Origin: Methylibium petroleiphilum PM1
GTDB taxonomy: Bacteria > Pseudomonadota > Gammaproteobacteria > Burkholderiales > Burkholderiaceae_C
NCBI RefSeq assembly: GCF_000015725.1
Contig: NC_008825.1
Span: 186,001 to 250,000 of the forward strand
Reading direction: 5' to 3'
Length of the DNA stretch: 64,000 nucleotides
The notes below the pieces were generated by a model. It was given only the letters and a program-made list of their open reading frames with translations. It did no database searches and was not told the origin of the DNA. Each line of letters starts with the position of its first letter. Position 1 is the first letter of the stretch. Positions 18,974 to 30,439 of this stretch are shown in pieces. Made by a program: the position numbers and the translations under genes.

Positions 18974-19483
18974 ATGACCAGTCCCGGCATTGAACTGCTT
19001 ACACCGGCCACGCCGGAACTGCTGGAGGCCACCCGGCAGATCTTCCGCGAGTACGCCGAGGCGCTCGGCATCGACCTGTGCTTCCAGAACTTCGACGCCG
19101 AGCTGGCCGCGCTGCCGGGCGACTACGCCGAGCCCGCCGGGGTGCTGCTGCTGGCCTACTGCGACGGCGAACTGGCCGGCTGCGGCGCCTTGCGGCCACT
19201 TCTCGAGTCCGACGAGGCGAACGCCTGCGAGATGAAGCGCCTCTACGTGCGCCGCGCCTTCCGCCGTTTCGGGCTGGGGCGGCTGCTCGCCCAGGCGCTG
19301 ATCGACCGCGCGCGCAGCCGCGGCTATTCGGCGATGCTGCTCGACACGCTCGACGACATGGAGGCCGCGCGAGAACTGTACGCCTCGCTCGGCTTCGAGG
19401 AGGTACCACCCTACTACTACAACCCGATTCCCGGCGCACACTACCTGCGGGTCGGCCTCGAAGGGTCCGGCTCGCTGTACTGA
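18974..19483 (+). CDS. GNAT-family N-acetyltransferase
   Basis: A 169-residue GCN5-related acetyltransferase. The acetyl-CoA pyrophosphate loop is RRFGLGRLLAQAL near residue 98-110, preceded by the strand MKRLYVRRAF and followed by AARELYASLGFEEV, the usual C-terminal GNAT helix. It is 40 bases after the PhzF gene and could be part of that operon, perhaps acetylating the same amino compound (inference). No clear Shine-Dalgarno is visible. Confidence 0.88.
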   Translation: MTSPGIELLTPATPELLEATRQIFREYAEALGIDLCFQNFDAELAALPGDYAEPAGVLLLAYCDGELAGCGALRPLLESDEANACEMKRLYVRRAFRRFGLGRLLAQALIDRARSRGYSAMLLDTLDDMEAARELYASLGFEEVPPYYYNPIPGAHYLRVGLEGSGSLY

Positions 19484-19542
19484 GTCCCAGATCGTTAAGT
19501 GGAGTGTCGAGGCGGCGCCGTTGCGTCGCCCGGGAGGCCGCG

Positions 19543-20382
19543 ATGAATGCGTTCAAGCAGCTGTTGCAGAACCCGGCCCGTGGCATCGACGCGCACCCGC
19601 GCGCCAGCCACCAGCGCGTGCCGCTCGGCACCTGGGTCATGTCGGCCAGCCCGCTGGTTGCCGAGGCGATCGGCCATGCAGGCTTCGACTGGGCGGTGCT
19701 CGACATGGAGCACTCGCCGCTCGAGCTGCCGGGCGTGGTGCAGATGCTGCAAGCCCTGGCCACGACGAAGCTGGTGCCGATCGTGCGCCTGCCCGCGAAC
19801 GATGCGGTGCTGTTCAAGCGCCTGCTCGATGCGGGTGCCAGCACCTTGATGGTGCCGTTCGTCCAGAGCGCCGCCGAGGCCCGGCGCGCCGTGGCGGCCA
19901 CGCGCTATCCGCCGCTCGGCATGCGCGGTGTGGCCGGCATGAGCCGCGCCACGCGCTACGGCACGCTGCGCCTCGATACGCAGGCGGCCGACGCGGGCGT
20001 GGCTCTGATCCTGCAGCTCGAAACGCCGCAGGCGCTCGACGCGCTGGAGGAGATCGCCGCGGTCGAGGGCGTCGATGCGCTGTTCATCGGGCCGGCCGAT
20101 CTTTCGGCGGCCCTTGGGCATGGCGGCAATGCGCGGCACCCGGCGGTGCAGAAGCTGGCAGCGCAGGCGGCGGAGCGCGCGCGTGCGGCGGGCATCCCGA
20201 TCGGCACGCTGGCCGGCACGCCGGAAATGGCCACCCAGGTCCGCGCGGCCGGGTTCGATTTCGTCGGCCTGGGGTCCGACCTCGGGTTGCTGGTGCATGC
20301 GGCGCAGGCCTCGCTGCACGCGCTGCGCACGCCGGATGCCGCGGCGGTGCACTCGCTCCACGTCGGGACGCACGCCTACTGA
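19543..20382 (+). CDS. HpcH/HpaI-family aldolase
   Basis: A 279-residue class II pyruvate-type aldolase, related to HpaI (4-hydroxy-2-oxoheptanedioate) and GarL (2-keto-3-deoxyglucarate). Key positions are present: His57 in LDMEHS, Arg82 in VRLPAND, the metal ligands Glu160 in LQLETPQ and Asp186 in IGPADLS. The start ATG follows a GGGAGG site. There are no other hydroxyphenylacetate or glucarate genes nearby, so the physiological substrate is open. It is the last gene before the ATP synthase promoter. Confidence 0.9.
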   Translation: MNAFKQLLQNPARGIDAHPRASHQRVPLGTWVMSASPLVAEAIGHAGFDWAVLDMEHSPLELPGVVQMLQALATTKLVPIVRLPANDAVLFKRLLDAGASTLMVPFVQSAAEARRAVAATRYPPLGMRGVAGMSRATRYGTLRLDTQAADAGVALILQLETPQALDALEEIAAVEGVDALFIGPADLSAALGHGGNARHPAVQKLAAQAAERARAAGIPIGTLAGTPEMATQVRAAGFDFVGLGSDLGLLVHAAQASLHALRTPDAAAVHSLHVGTHAY

Positions 20383-20492
20383 CCCGCGGGAGGGCCGCGG
20401 CCGAAGCAGGCTGGGGCGGCTGGCCCCTTAACACGGCAGCGGGCGTCCGTCGAGAGGCTTTCGCGCACGCGAATCAGCGGACTCGGCGAGGG

Positions 20493-20520
20493 TTGAAAGC
20501 TCCGGGTTATCACGTACACT
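20493..20520 (+). promoter_or_regulatory. Sigma-70-type promoter for the ATP synthase operon
   Basis: TTGAAA (20493-20498), a 16-base spacer and TACACT (20515-20520), in the 171-base gap in front of atpI. No competing promoter of similar quality was seen in this gap. Confidence 0.6.
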
Positions 20521-20553
20521 CCCGGGGTTTTGCCGAATCTGACCTGTCCGAAT

Positions 20554-21060
20554 ATGAGCGAGCGCGCTTCCACCGATGTGCGCAACGCCTGGCCCGGACC
20601 GGGGGCAGCTGAGGACGACGACGCGCCTTTCAAGACCCTGAGCCCCGAAGAAGCCCAGGCTCTGAGGGCCAAGCACCCGCCGGTTTCACCCTGGCGGGTG
20701 ATCGCGGCCCAGGCCGCGGTCGGCTTGGTGGTGGCGGCCCTGATCGGGCTGGTCACCCAGCGCAGCGAACTGGCCTGGTCGGCGCTTTACGGCGCCGCGG
20801 CCGTGGTGGTGCCGGGCGCGCTGTTGGCGCGCGGCATCACCCGCCTCACGGGGGCAGGAGTGGGCGCCGCGGCGTTCAGCTTCATGCTCTGGGAGGCGGT
20901 GAAGGTGGGTTTGGCAGTGGCCATGCTGGCGGCTGCCACGAAGGTCGTGCCGGGTTTGAGCTGGCCAGCGCTGCTGGTCGCCATGCTCGTGTGCATGAAG
21001 GTCAACTGGTTGGCGCTGCTCTGGCAGGGCCGGGTGAAGAACGAAGCGGGACGAGACTGA
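20554..21060 (+). CDS. atpI: ATP synthase accessory protein I
   Basis: A 168-residue membrane protein with four hydrophobic helices, in the usual position at the head of the atp operon. AtpI helps assemble the c-ring and has been linked to Mg2+ supply. Sequence conservation is low, so the call rests on the helices (AAVGLVVAALIGLV; ALYGAAAVVVPGALLARG; FMLWEAVKVGLAVAML; LLVAMLVCMKVNWLALLW) and on context. ATG at 20554 is chosen; an in-frame TTG at 20530 is possible. Neither has a strong ribosome site. Confidence 0.85.
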   Translation: MSERASTDVRNAWPGPGAAEDDDAPFKTLSPEEAQALRAKHPPVSPWRVIAAQAAVGLVVAALIGLVTQRSELAWSALYGAAAVVVPGALLARGITRLTGAGVGAAAFSFMLWEAVKVGLAVAMLAAATKVVPGLSWPALLVAMLVCMKVNWLALLWQGRVKNEAGRD

Positions 21061-21063
21061 CTC

Positions 21064-22246
<1,183 letters not shown>

Positions 22247-22284
22247 TCCGGCCGTCCCTCCAACCGCACTAGAAAGGTGTTGCC

Positions 22285-22755
22285 GTGAGTCTGAACGCAA
22301 CGCTCTTCGCGCAGCTGGTGGTGTTCTTCATCCTGGCGTGGTTCACGATGAAATTCGTGTGGCCGCCCATCACGAAGGCGCTGGACGAGCGCGCGAGCAA
22401 GATCGCCGACGGCCTAGCCGCGGCCGACCGTGCCAAGACCGAGCTGGCCTCGGCCAACAAGCGGGTCGAGGAACAGCTTGCCTCCGTACGTGACGAGAAT
22501 GCGCGCCGCCTGGCCGATGCCGAGAAGCGTGCTCTCGCGATCGTCGAAGACGCCAAGAAGCGCGCCACAGAGGAAGGCAGCAAGATCGTCGCCGCCGCCA
22601 AGTCGGAAGCCGAGCAACAGCTGGTGCAGGCGCGCGAGTCGCTGCGCGAGCAGGTCGCCGCGCTGGCCGTCAAGGGCGCCGAGCAGATCCTCAAGCGCGA
22701 AGTCAACGCCGGCGTCCACGCCGACTTGCTGTCGCGTCTGAAGACGGAGCTCTGA
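22285..22755 (+). CDS. atpF: F1Fo ATP synthase subunit b
   Basis: A 156-residue peripheral stalk subunit: one N-terminal membrane helix ([19 protein letters not shown]), then a long, charged coiled coil rich in Ala, Glu and Lys that reaches F1. The start is GTG, which may lower its translation relative to atpE. The length is the same as E. coli subunit b. Confidence 0.97.
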   Translation: MSLNATLFAQLVVFFILAWFTMKFVWPPITKALDERASKIADGLAAADRAKTELASANKRVEEQLASVRDENARRLADAEKRALAIVEDAKKRATEEGSKIVAAAKSEAEQQLVQARESLREQVAALAVKGAEQILKREVNAGVHADLLSRLKTEL

Positions 22756-22757
22756 CG

Positions 22758-23291
22758 ATGGCAGAACTCGCAACCATCGCGCGCCCCTACGCCGAGGCCC
22801 TGTTCCGCGCCGCGCCGAAAGGTGAGGCGGCCGGCTGGGCCGAGCAGGTGGCCGCGCTCGGCGCGGTCGCTGCCGACCCGGTGCTGCGGCAGTTCGCCGA
22901 CAGCCCGAAGGTGGCGGCCCAGCAGGTGTTCGATCTCGTCGCCGGCGTCACCAAGCAGACGCTGGTGCCGGGTGTGCAGAACCTGCTGCGCGCCATGATC
23001 GAGAACGGGCGCCTGTCGGCGCTGCCCGAGGTCGCCGCGCAGTTCCACGCGCTGGTCAACGCGAGTTCGGGCGTTTCCGACGCCATCGTCTACAGCGCCT
23101 TCCCCATCGAGCCGGCCGCGCTGGCCGACCTGGTGGCGACGCTGGAGAAGCGCTTCGGGCGCAGGCTGTCCGCCACGGTGCAGCTCGAGCCCGAACTGAT
23201 CGGTGGTGTCCGGGTGGTGGTCGGCGACGAGGTGCTCGACACCTCGGTCAAGGCCCGTCTCGAGCACATGAAGGTCGCGTTGACCGCCTGA
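22758..23291 (+). CDS. atpH: F1Fo ATP synthase subunit delta
   Basis: A 177-residue stalk protein joining subunit b to the top of F1. It begins [19 protein letters not shown], the family hallmark, and ends with the conserved [19 protein letters not shown] segment. It follows atpF by 2 bases. Confidence 0.97.
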   Translation: MAELATIARPYAEALFRAAPKGEAAGWAEQVAALGAVAADPVLRQFADSPKVAAQQVFDLVAGVTKQTLVPGVQNLLRAMIENGRLSALPEVAAQFHALVNASSGVSDAIVYSAFPIEPAALADLVATLEKRFGRRLSATVQLEPELIGGVRVVVGDEVLDTSVKARLEHMKVALTA

Positions 23292-23380
23292 GCCGTATTT
23301 GAATCAATCCGCCCGGAGGCGCGAGTCGTCGGGTTCGGTCGTCGACGCCGCAGGGCGCCTGAAGAGACTGGGAGCTAGCC

Positions 23381-24934
23381 ATGCAACTGAATCCCGCTGA
23401 AATTTCCGAACTGATCAAGAGCCGCATCGAGGGGCTCGGCGCCTCGTCGGACATCCGCAACCAGGGCACCGTGGTGTCGGTGACCGACGGCATCGTGCGC
23501 GTGCACGGCCTGTCGGAGGTCATGGCCGGCGAAATGCTGGAGTTCCCCGCCACCAAGGACGGCCAGCCGACCTTCGGTCTCGCGCTGAACCTCGAGCGCG
23601 ACTCGGTCGGTGCCGTGATCCTGGGCGAGTACGAGCACATCTCCGAAGGCGACACGGTCAAGTGCACCGGCCGCATCCTGGAAGTGCCGGTCGGCCCGGA
23701 ACTGATCGGCCGCGTGGTCAATGCGCTGGGTCAGCCGATCGACGGCAAGGGACCGATCAACGCCAAGATGACCGACGTGATCGAGAAGGTCGCGCCGGGC
23801 GTGATCGCACGGAAGTCGGTGGACCAGCCGGTGCAGACCGGCCTGAAGTCGATCGACTCCATGGTGCCGGTGGGCCGCGGCCAGCGCGAGTTGATCATCG
23901 GCGACCGCCAGACCGGCAAGACCGCGGTGGCGATCGACGCGATCATCAACCAGAAGGGTCAGAACATGACCTGCGTCTACGTCGCGATCGGGCAGAAGGC
24001 CTCGTCGATCAAGAACGTGGTGCGCTCGCTCGAAGCGGCTGGTGCGATGAGCTACACCATCGTCGTGGCGGCCTCCGCCTCGGAATCGGCAGCGATGCAG
24101 TACGTGTCGGCCTACTCGGGCTGCACGATGGGCGAGTACTTCCGCGACCGCGGCGAAGACGCGCTGATCATCTATGACGACCTGTCCAAGCAGGCGGTCG
24201 CCTACCGCCAGGTCTCGCTGCTGCTGCGCCGCCCGCCGGGCCGTGAAGCCTACCCCGGTGACGTGTTCTATCTCCACAGCCGTCTGCTCGAGCGCGCCGC
24301 GCGCGTGAACGCCGATTACGTCGAGAAATTCACCAATGGCGCCGTCAAGGGCAAGACCGGCTCGTTGACCGCGCTGCCGATCATCGAGACCCAGGCCGGT
24401 GACGTGTCGGCCTTCGTGCCGACCAACGTGATCTCGATCACCGACGGCCAGATCTTCCTCGAGACCAACCTGTTCAACGCCGGCATCCGCCCCGCGATCA
24501 ACGCCGGTATCTCGGTGTCGCGCGTGGGGGGCGCCGCCCAGACCAAGCTGGTCAAGGGCCTGTCGGGCGGCATTCGGACCGACCTTGCGCAGTACCGTGA
24601 ACTGGCCGCCTTCGCGCAGTTCGCCTCCGACCTGGACGATGCCACCCGCAAGCAGCTCGACCGCGGCGCGCGCGTGACCGAGCTGCTCAAGCAGCAGCAG
24701 TACCAGCCGCTGCCGATCAGCCTGATGGCTGCGACGCTGTACTCGGTGAACAAGGGCTTCCTCGACGACGTTGACGTGAAGAAGGTGCTCGCCTTCGAAT
24801 CGGGCCTGCACCAGTTCCTGAAGACCAGCTACGCCGCGCTGCTGAAGAAGCTCGAGGACAGCAAGGCGCTGGACAAAGACAGCGAAGCCGAGCTCGCCGC
24901 CGCCATCGGTGCCTTCAAGAAGTCCTTCGCGTAA
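23381..24934 (+). CDS. atpA: F1Fo ATP synthase subunit alpha
   Basis: A 517-residue F1 subunit binding non-catalytic nucleotide. The P-loop GDRQTGKT is at residues 174-181, and [24 protein letters not shown] and the arginine-finger region ([10 protein letters not shown]) are all intact. There is an 89-base gap in front of the gene with no terminator-like structure, and a GGGAG ribosome site. Confidence 0.98.
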   Translation: MQLNPAEISELIKSRIEGLGASSDIRNQGTVVSVTDGIVRVHGLSEVMAGEMLEFPATKDGQPTFGLALNLERDSVGAVILGEYEHISEGDTVKCTGRILEVPVGPELIGRVVNALGQPIDGKGPINAKMTDVIEKVAPGVIARKSVDQPVQTGLKSIDSMVPVGRGQRELIIGDRQTGKTAVAIDAIINQKGQNMTCVYVAIGQKASSIKNVVRSLEAAGAMSYTIVVAASASESAAMQYVSAYSGCTMGEYFRDRGEDALIIYDDLSKQAVAYRQVSLLLRRPPGREAYPGDVFYLHSRLLERAARVNADYVEKFTNGAVKGKTGSLTALPIIETQAGDVSAFVPTNVISITDGQIFLETNLFNAGIRPAINAGISVSRVGGAAQTKLVKGLSGGIRTDLAQYRELAAFAQFASDLDDATRKQLDRGARVTELLKQQQYQPLPISLMAATLYSVNKGFLDDVDVKKVLAFESGLHQFLKTSYAALLKKLEDSKALDKDSEAELAAAIGAFKKSFA

Positions 24935-24966
24935 GCGCCTGACCCTCTCACGACAAGGAGCGCGCG

Positions 24967-25842
24967 ATGGCAGCCGGCAAGGAAATACGCGGCAAGATCA
25001 AGAGCGTCGAGAACACCAAGAAGATCACCAAGGCCATGGAAATGGTCGCGGCTTCGAAGATGCGCAAGGCGCAGGAGCGCATGCGCGCGGCCCGGCCGTA
25101 TGCGGACAAGATTCGCAACATCACGGCCAACCTCGCGCAGGCCAACCCCGAGTACACCCACCCCTTCATGGCGGTGAGCGCGACGGCCGCCAAGACCGCG
25201 GGGTTCGTCGTCGTCACCACGGACAAGGGCCTGTGCGGTGGCCTGAACACCAATGTGCTGCGCGCCGTCACCGGCAAGCTGCGCGAGTTGGAGTCGCAGG
25301 GCAGCAAGGCCGAGGCGGTGGCGATCGGCAACAAGGGCCTGGGTTTCCTGAACCGTATCGGCGCCAAGGTGGTGTCGCATGCCACTCAGCTGGGTGACGC
25401 GCCGCACCTCGAGCGGTTGATCGGGCCGGTCAAGGTGCTGCTCGACGCCTATGCCGAGGGCAAGCTCAACGCGGTCTACCTCTGCTACACGCGCTTCATC
25501 AACACGATGAAGCAGGAGCCGGTGGTCGAGCAGCTGCTGCCACTGGCCTCCGACAAGCTGAAGGCGGACGCCGGCGAACATGGCTGGGACTACCTCTACG
25601 AGCCCGACGCCAAGACCGTCATCGACGACCTGCTGCTGCGCTTCGTGGAGGCGCTGATCTACCAGGCGGTGGCCGAGAACATGGCGTCGGAGCAGTCCGC
25701 GCGCATGGTCGCGATGAAGGCCGCGACCGACAACGCAGGCACGCTGATCGGCGAGCTCAAGCTGGTCTACAACAAGACCCGCCAGGCGGCGATCACCAAA
25801 GAGCTTTCAGAGATTGTGAGCGGCGCGGCCGCGGTGGGCTGA
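24967..25842 (+). CDS. atpG: F1Fo ATP synthase subunit gamma
   Basis: A 291-residue central shaft subunit. It starts [20 protein letters not shown] and ends with the other half of the shaft coiled coil ([18 protein letters not shown]). The middle contains DKGLCGGLN, a conserved gamma motif. The gene is preceded by an AAGGAG ribosome site. Confidence 0.98.
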   Translation: MAAGKEIRGKIKSVENTKKITKAMEMVAASKMRKAQERMRAARPYADKIRNITANLAQANPEYTHPFMAVSATAAKTAGFVVVTTDKGLCGGLNTNVLRAVTGKLRELESQGSKAEAVAIGNKGLGFLNRIGAKVVSHATQLGDAPHLERLIGPVKVLLDAYAEGKLNAVYLCYTRFINTMKQEPVVEQLLPLASDKLKADAGEHGWDYLYEPDAKTVIDDLLLRFVEALIYQAVAENMASEQSARMVAMKAATDNAGTLIGELKLVYNKTRQAAITKELSEIVSGAAAVG

Positions 25843-25895
25843 CGGCCCGACGCACCCGCAGACGCAACGCAAAGACTATTGATTGAAGGAACTGA

Positions 25896-27314
<1,419 letters not shown>

Positions 27315-27441
27315 GCGGCGCAGACGGCGCTCGGGCGTCGTTGCCGTGCGCACTGGGCAGGAAGCCTGGTTCCGCGCGGCGCCTATCCGAACGCCGCCTG
27401 CTTGCTTCTTGAACCTTCTTGCACGCTAAGGACGATTCAGC

Positions 27442-27858
27442 ATGGCAACGATTCATGTCGACGTGGTTTCCGCCGAAGCCTCGATCTTCTCGGGCGAAGC
27501 GAAGTTCGTCGCGCTGCCCGGTGAAATGGGCGAGCTCGGCATCTATCCGCGACACACGCCGCTGATTACGCGCATCAAGCCGGGCGCGGTGCGGGTGGAG
27601 CGCGCCGACAACGGCGAGGAAGAGTTCGTGTTCGTGGCCGGCGGCATCCTCGAGGTGCAGCCGGACCGCGTCACGGTGCTGGCCGATACCGCGATCCGCG
27701 GTCACGATCTCGACGAGGCCAAGGCCGAGGAGGCCAAGAAGGCCGCCGAAGAGGCGATGAAGAACGCCAAGAGCGACATCGACTTCGCCAAGGCCCAGGG
27801 CGAGTTCGCGGCCATGGCCGCGCAGATCGCTGCGCTGCGCAAGTTCCGCAAGAAGTAA
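27442..27858 (+). CDS. atpC: F1Fo ATP synthase subunit epsilon
   Basis: A 138-residue subunit that couples the shaft to the c-ring and inhibits hydrolysis. It has an N-terminal beta-sandwich ([33 protein letters not shown]) and a C-terminal helical hairpin (residues about 90-138). The gap after atpD is 127 bases, the longest inside the operon, with no convincing terminator or promoter. Confidence 0.97.
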   Translation: MATIHVDVVSAEASIFSGEAKFVALPGEMGELGIYPRHTPLITRIKPGAVRVERADNGEEEFVFVAGGILEVQPDRVTVLADTAIRGHDLDEAKAEEAKKAAEEAMKNAKSDIDFAKAQGEFAAMAAQIAALRKFRKK

Positions 27859-27903
27859 GGCGCGGAGGTCGGGGCGGCGGGCTGTTTCGCCGTCGGTCCG
27901 CAC

Positions 27904-27938
27904 ACGACACCAGGCCCGCCGCGTGCGGGCCTTGTCGT
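27904..27938. terminator. Bidirectional terminator between atpC and yidB
   Basis: The core stem GGCCCGC / GCGGGCC (27913-27919 and 27925-27931) is extended by outer arms ACGACA / TGTCGT around a small internal loop, followed by GTTTCTTC. It lies between two convergent genes and can serve both directions. Confidence 0.75.
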
Positions 27939-27942
27939 TTCT

Positions 27943-28359
27943 TCAGGGCCGGCTGAACCGCTCCAGCACGCTGCCCAGGTCGCCCAGCCCGGAGCTGCCG
28001 ATGTCGGACAGCTGGCCATTGGGCGTGAGCTTGTCCACCACCTGCGGCAGCAGCTGCGACAGTTGACCGGCCGCCTCCCCCGGAGGCAGGCCAAGCTGCT
28101 GGGCGAACTGCGACAGCATGTCGCTGCCCAGCACGTCCTGCAGCTGGCTGGCGGACACCGGCAGGTTCTGGCCAGTGCCGACCCACGAGGCGATCAGGTC
28201 GCCCAGGCCGCCCTGCTGGAACTGCTGCACCAGGCCCTCGAGCCCGCCGCCTCCCTGTCCACCGCGCGCCAGCATCGCGATCACCGCCTGCAGCGCGTCG
28301 CCTTGCCCGTTCGCCTGAGAGCCGCCCAGGGCTCCGATCACCGAGTCCAGCAAACCCAT
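27943..28359 (-). CDS. yidB: YidB-like protein (DUF937)
   Basis: A 138-residue, Gly/Gln/Leu-rich cytosolic protein of the YidB/DUF937 family, whose function is unknown. It begins MGLLDSVIGALGGSQ and has the repeated amphipathic helices of the family (VSASQLQDVLGSDMLSQFA; PPGEAAGQLSQLLPQVVDKL). A GGGAG ribosome site lies 7 bases before the ATG. It converges on atpC. A perfect palindrome lies directly upstream. Confidence 0.85.
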   Translation of the reverse strand: MGLLDSVIGALGGSQANGQGDALQAVIAMLARGGQGGGGLEGLVQQFQQGGLGDLIASWVGTGQNLPVSASQLQDVLGSDMLSQFAQQLGLPPGEAAGQLSQLLPQVVDKLTPNGQLSDIGSSGLGDLGSVLERFSRP

Positions 28360-28369
28360 CACGTGCTCC

Positions 28370-28388
28370 CGCGGGGACCGTCCCCGCG
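28370..28388. promoter_or_regulatory. Perfect 19-base palindrome upstream of yidB
   Basis: CGCGGGGAC-C-GTCCCCGCG, with 9-bp arms and a single central base. It starts 11 bases upstream of the yidB start and touches its ribosome site. It could be an operator, an RNA hairpin that limits yidB translation, or the rsmE terminator; the lack of a T tract argues against the last. Confidence 0.45.
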
Positions 28389-28463
28389 CCGATTGTGAGG
28401 CTCGCAGGCGAGCGGCGGCGCAGAGTCCCTCGGCAGCGTACGGTGCCCGCGCGGGCTCACTTC

Positions 28464-29201
28464 TCAGCCGAACAGCGCCGCCACGGCGGCCAGTACGGTC
28501 AGCGCCGCGGTTTCCGCACGCAGCACCCGCGGGCCGAGCGTGATCGGCTGCAGGCCGGCCGCGCGCGCCTGCGCATCCTCGGTGTTGCAGAGGCCGCCTT
28601 CGGGGCCGCTCAGGAACAGGAGGCCTTGGCCGGCCCGCAGTGCCGGCGGCAGTGCCTCGACGAACGGGCGCGTGCCCTCGGCCAGGCTCAGCACGAAGCG
28701 CGCCTCGGTCACGTCGGGCCGCAACGCGCGTTGCCACTCGCCGAAGGCACGCACCGGCAGCAGGCGCGGCAGCGTGGTGCGGCCGCACTGCTCGGCCGCG
28801 GCGCTCGCCACGCCCTGCCAGTGCGCCAGCTTCCTGTCGGCGCGCTCGCCGCCCAGGCGCAGCACCGAGCGCTCGCAGACGAGCGGCTGCAAGGTCGACA
28901 CACCCAGCTCGGTGGCCTTCTCGACCAGCCAGTCCATGCGTTCGTTGGCGGGCATGCCGACCGCCAGCGTGATCGGCAGCGGCAGCTCGCGGTCCACCGG
29001 TTGCGACGCACCGACGCGGACCCGGACCTCGCTGCGGCCCATCTGCACCACCCGGGCCTCCCATTCGCTGCCGCGGCCGTCGAACAGCGTGAGGCCATCG
29101 CCCGGCTGCAGCCGCAGCACCTGCACGTGGCGTGCGGCAGCGGCGGGCAAGGCCGCCTCCAGGCCATCGGCCAACGGCATGTCGACGAGAAAGCGTGGCA
29201 C
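28464..29201 (-). CDS. rsmE: 16S rRNA m3U1498 methyltransferase
   Basis: A 245-residue SPOUT-class, SAM-dependent methyltransferase acting on U1498 of 16S rRNA in assembled 30S subunits. An N-terminal PUA-like domain (HVQVLRLQPGDGLTLFDG) is followed by the knotted domain with SGPEGGL, LGPRVLRAETA and the final Ala-rich helix, all diagnostic. It lies 13 bases after the kinase gene on the same strand. Confidence 0.96.
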   Translation of the reverse strand: MPRFLVDMPLADGLEAALPAAAARHVQVLRLQPGDGLTLFDGRGSEWEARVVQMGRSEVRVRVGASQPVDRELPLPITLAVGMPANERMDWLVEKATELGVSTLQPLVCERSVLRLGGERADRKLAHWQGVASAAAEQCGRTTLPRLLPVRAFGEWQRALRPDVTEARFVLSLAEGTRPFVEALPPALRAGQGLLFLSGPEGGLCNTEDAQARAAGLQPITLGPRVLRAETAALTVLAAVAALFG

Positions 29202-29214
29202 CTTCGGCCCTCGC

Positions 29215-30267
29215 TCAGAACGTGTAGCCGCTCTCTCGCTGCGTCCCGGCGAGCTGCTCCAGCAGATGCGCTAGCGGGCCCAGGCCGTTGTAGCGGCTGG
29301 CCACGCGGTGCGCGTAGCGCCACACCAGAGGCAGGTCCTTGAGGTAGCCGTCCTTGCCGTCCCGGTGCGAGAGTCGCGCGAAGATGCCCAGCACCTTCAG
29401 ATGACGTTGCAGCCCCATCCATTCGAAGTCACGCCAGAAACTGCCGAAATCGGCGTCCAGCGGCAGGCCTGCCTTGCGACCGCGTTCCCAGTAGCGCACC
29501 GCCCAGTCGAGCTGGGTGGACTCGTCCCACTCGACGTAGGCGTCACGCAGCAGCGACGCGAGGTCGTAGCTGACCGGGCCCCACACGGCATCCTGGAAAT
29601 CCAGCAGGCCCGGTGGGCCGCCCGGCTCGCGCGGCAGCATCAGGTTGCGCGAGTGATAGTCGCGATGCACCAGCACGCTGGGCTGAGCGGTGCAGGCGTC
29701 GAGGATCAGCGCGAAACAGCGTTGCAGCTGCGCGAGCGCCTTGTCGTCGAGCCGCTGCCCACAGTGGCGCTCGATGTACCAGGTGGGGAAGAGGTCGAGC
29801 TCGCGCTGCAGCAGCGCGCGGTCGTAGTTCGGGACCTGGGCGTGCGCATCGATGCGCTGCAACTGCACCAGCGCGTCGAGTGCGGCCAGATAGAGCGCGT
29901 TGGACTGCGCGGGGTCCGCGCGCCGGATCGCCTCGAGGTAGGTGGTGGCGCCCAGGTCGCTGAGCAGCATGAAGCCGTGCGGCTCGTCCCAGCTCAGCAC
30001 CTCAGGCGCCTCGAGACCGCCGCCGCGCAACAGCGCGGCCACGCCGACGAAGGGCCGGCAATCCTCGTGGGTCGGCGGCGCGTCCATCACGATGCGCGGG
30101 CCGTCGCGGCCGTCGATGCGGAAGTAGCGTCGGAAGCTGGCGTCGGCACTGGCTGCGCGCAGACTGCCGACCACCAGGCCGTGGGCCGCGGCCTGTGCGT
30201 TCAGCCAGTCCATGAAGGCGTGCTGCCGGGCGGGGTCGGTCCAGCGGATCGGTTCGGGTGTGGTCAC
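29215..30267 (-). CDS. amgK: AmgK-like sugar kinase (aminoglycoside phosphotransferase fold)
   Basis: A 350-residue kinase with the APH/ChoK fold: SADASFRRYFRI (ATP-binding loop region, near residues 40-51), the catalytic loop VLVHRDYHSRNLML and the metal-binding GLLDFQDAVWGP. This matches AmgK, the anomeric N-acetylmuramate/N-acetylglucosamine kinase of peptidoglycan recycling. As in Pseudomonas, it is divergent from lptD. The usual partner murU (uridylyltransferase) is absent downstream, where rsmE stands instead, so the pathway role is likely but incomplete within this window. Confidence 0.85.
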   Translation of the reverse strand: MTTPEPIRWTDPARQHAFMDWLNAQAAAHGLVVGSLRAASADASFRRYFRIDGRDGPRIVMDAPPTHEDCRPFVGVAALLRGGGLEAPEVLSWDEPHGFMLLSDLGATTYLEAIRRADPAQSNALYLAALDALVQLQRIDAHAQVPNYDRALLQRELDLFPTWYIERHCGQRLDDKALAQLQRCFALILDACTAQPSVLVHRDYHSRNLMLPREPGGPPGLLDFQDAVWGPVSYDLASLLRDAYVEWDESTQLDWAVRYWERGRKAGLPLDADFGSFWRDFEWMGLQRHLKVLGIFARLSHRDGKDGYLKDLPLVWRYAHRVASRYNGLGPLAHLLEQLAGTQRESGYTF

Positions 30268-30439
30268 GGTGTGTCGGCGCGGCGGCCCCGCGGTCCTGCG
30301 GTACGGCAGCCTCCGGAACGAAGGCGCGTGGAATAATCAGATTCTACAAACCGCATGCAAGGTGGCGTCGCCGTGGCGCTGCTCGGGCGGCCGCAGCGCG
30401 CCGCGACCGGCGACTCCTTTTCTCTTGTCTGCCACGATC

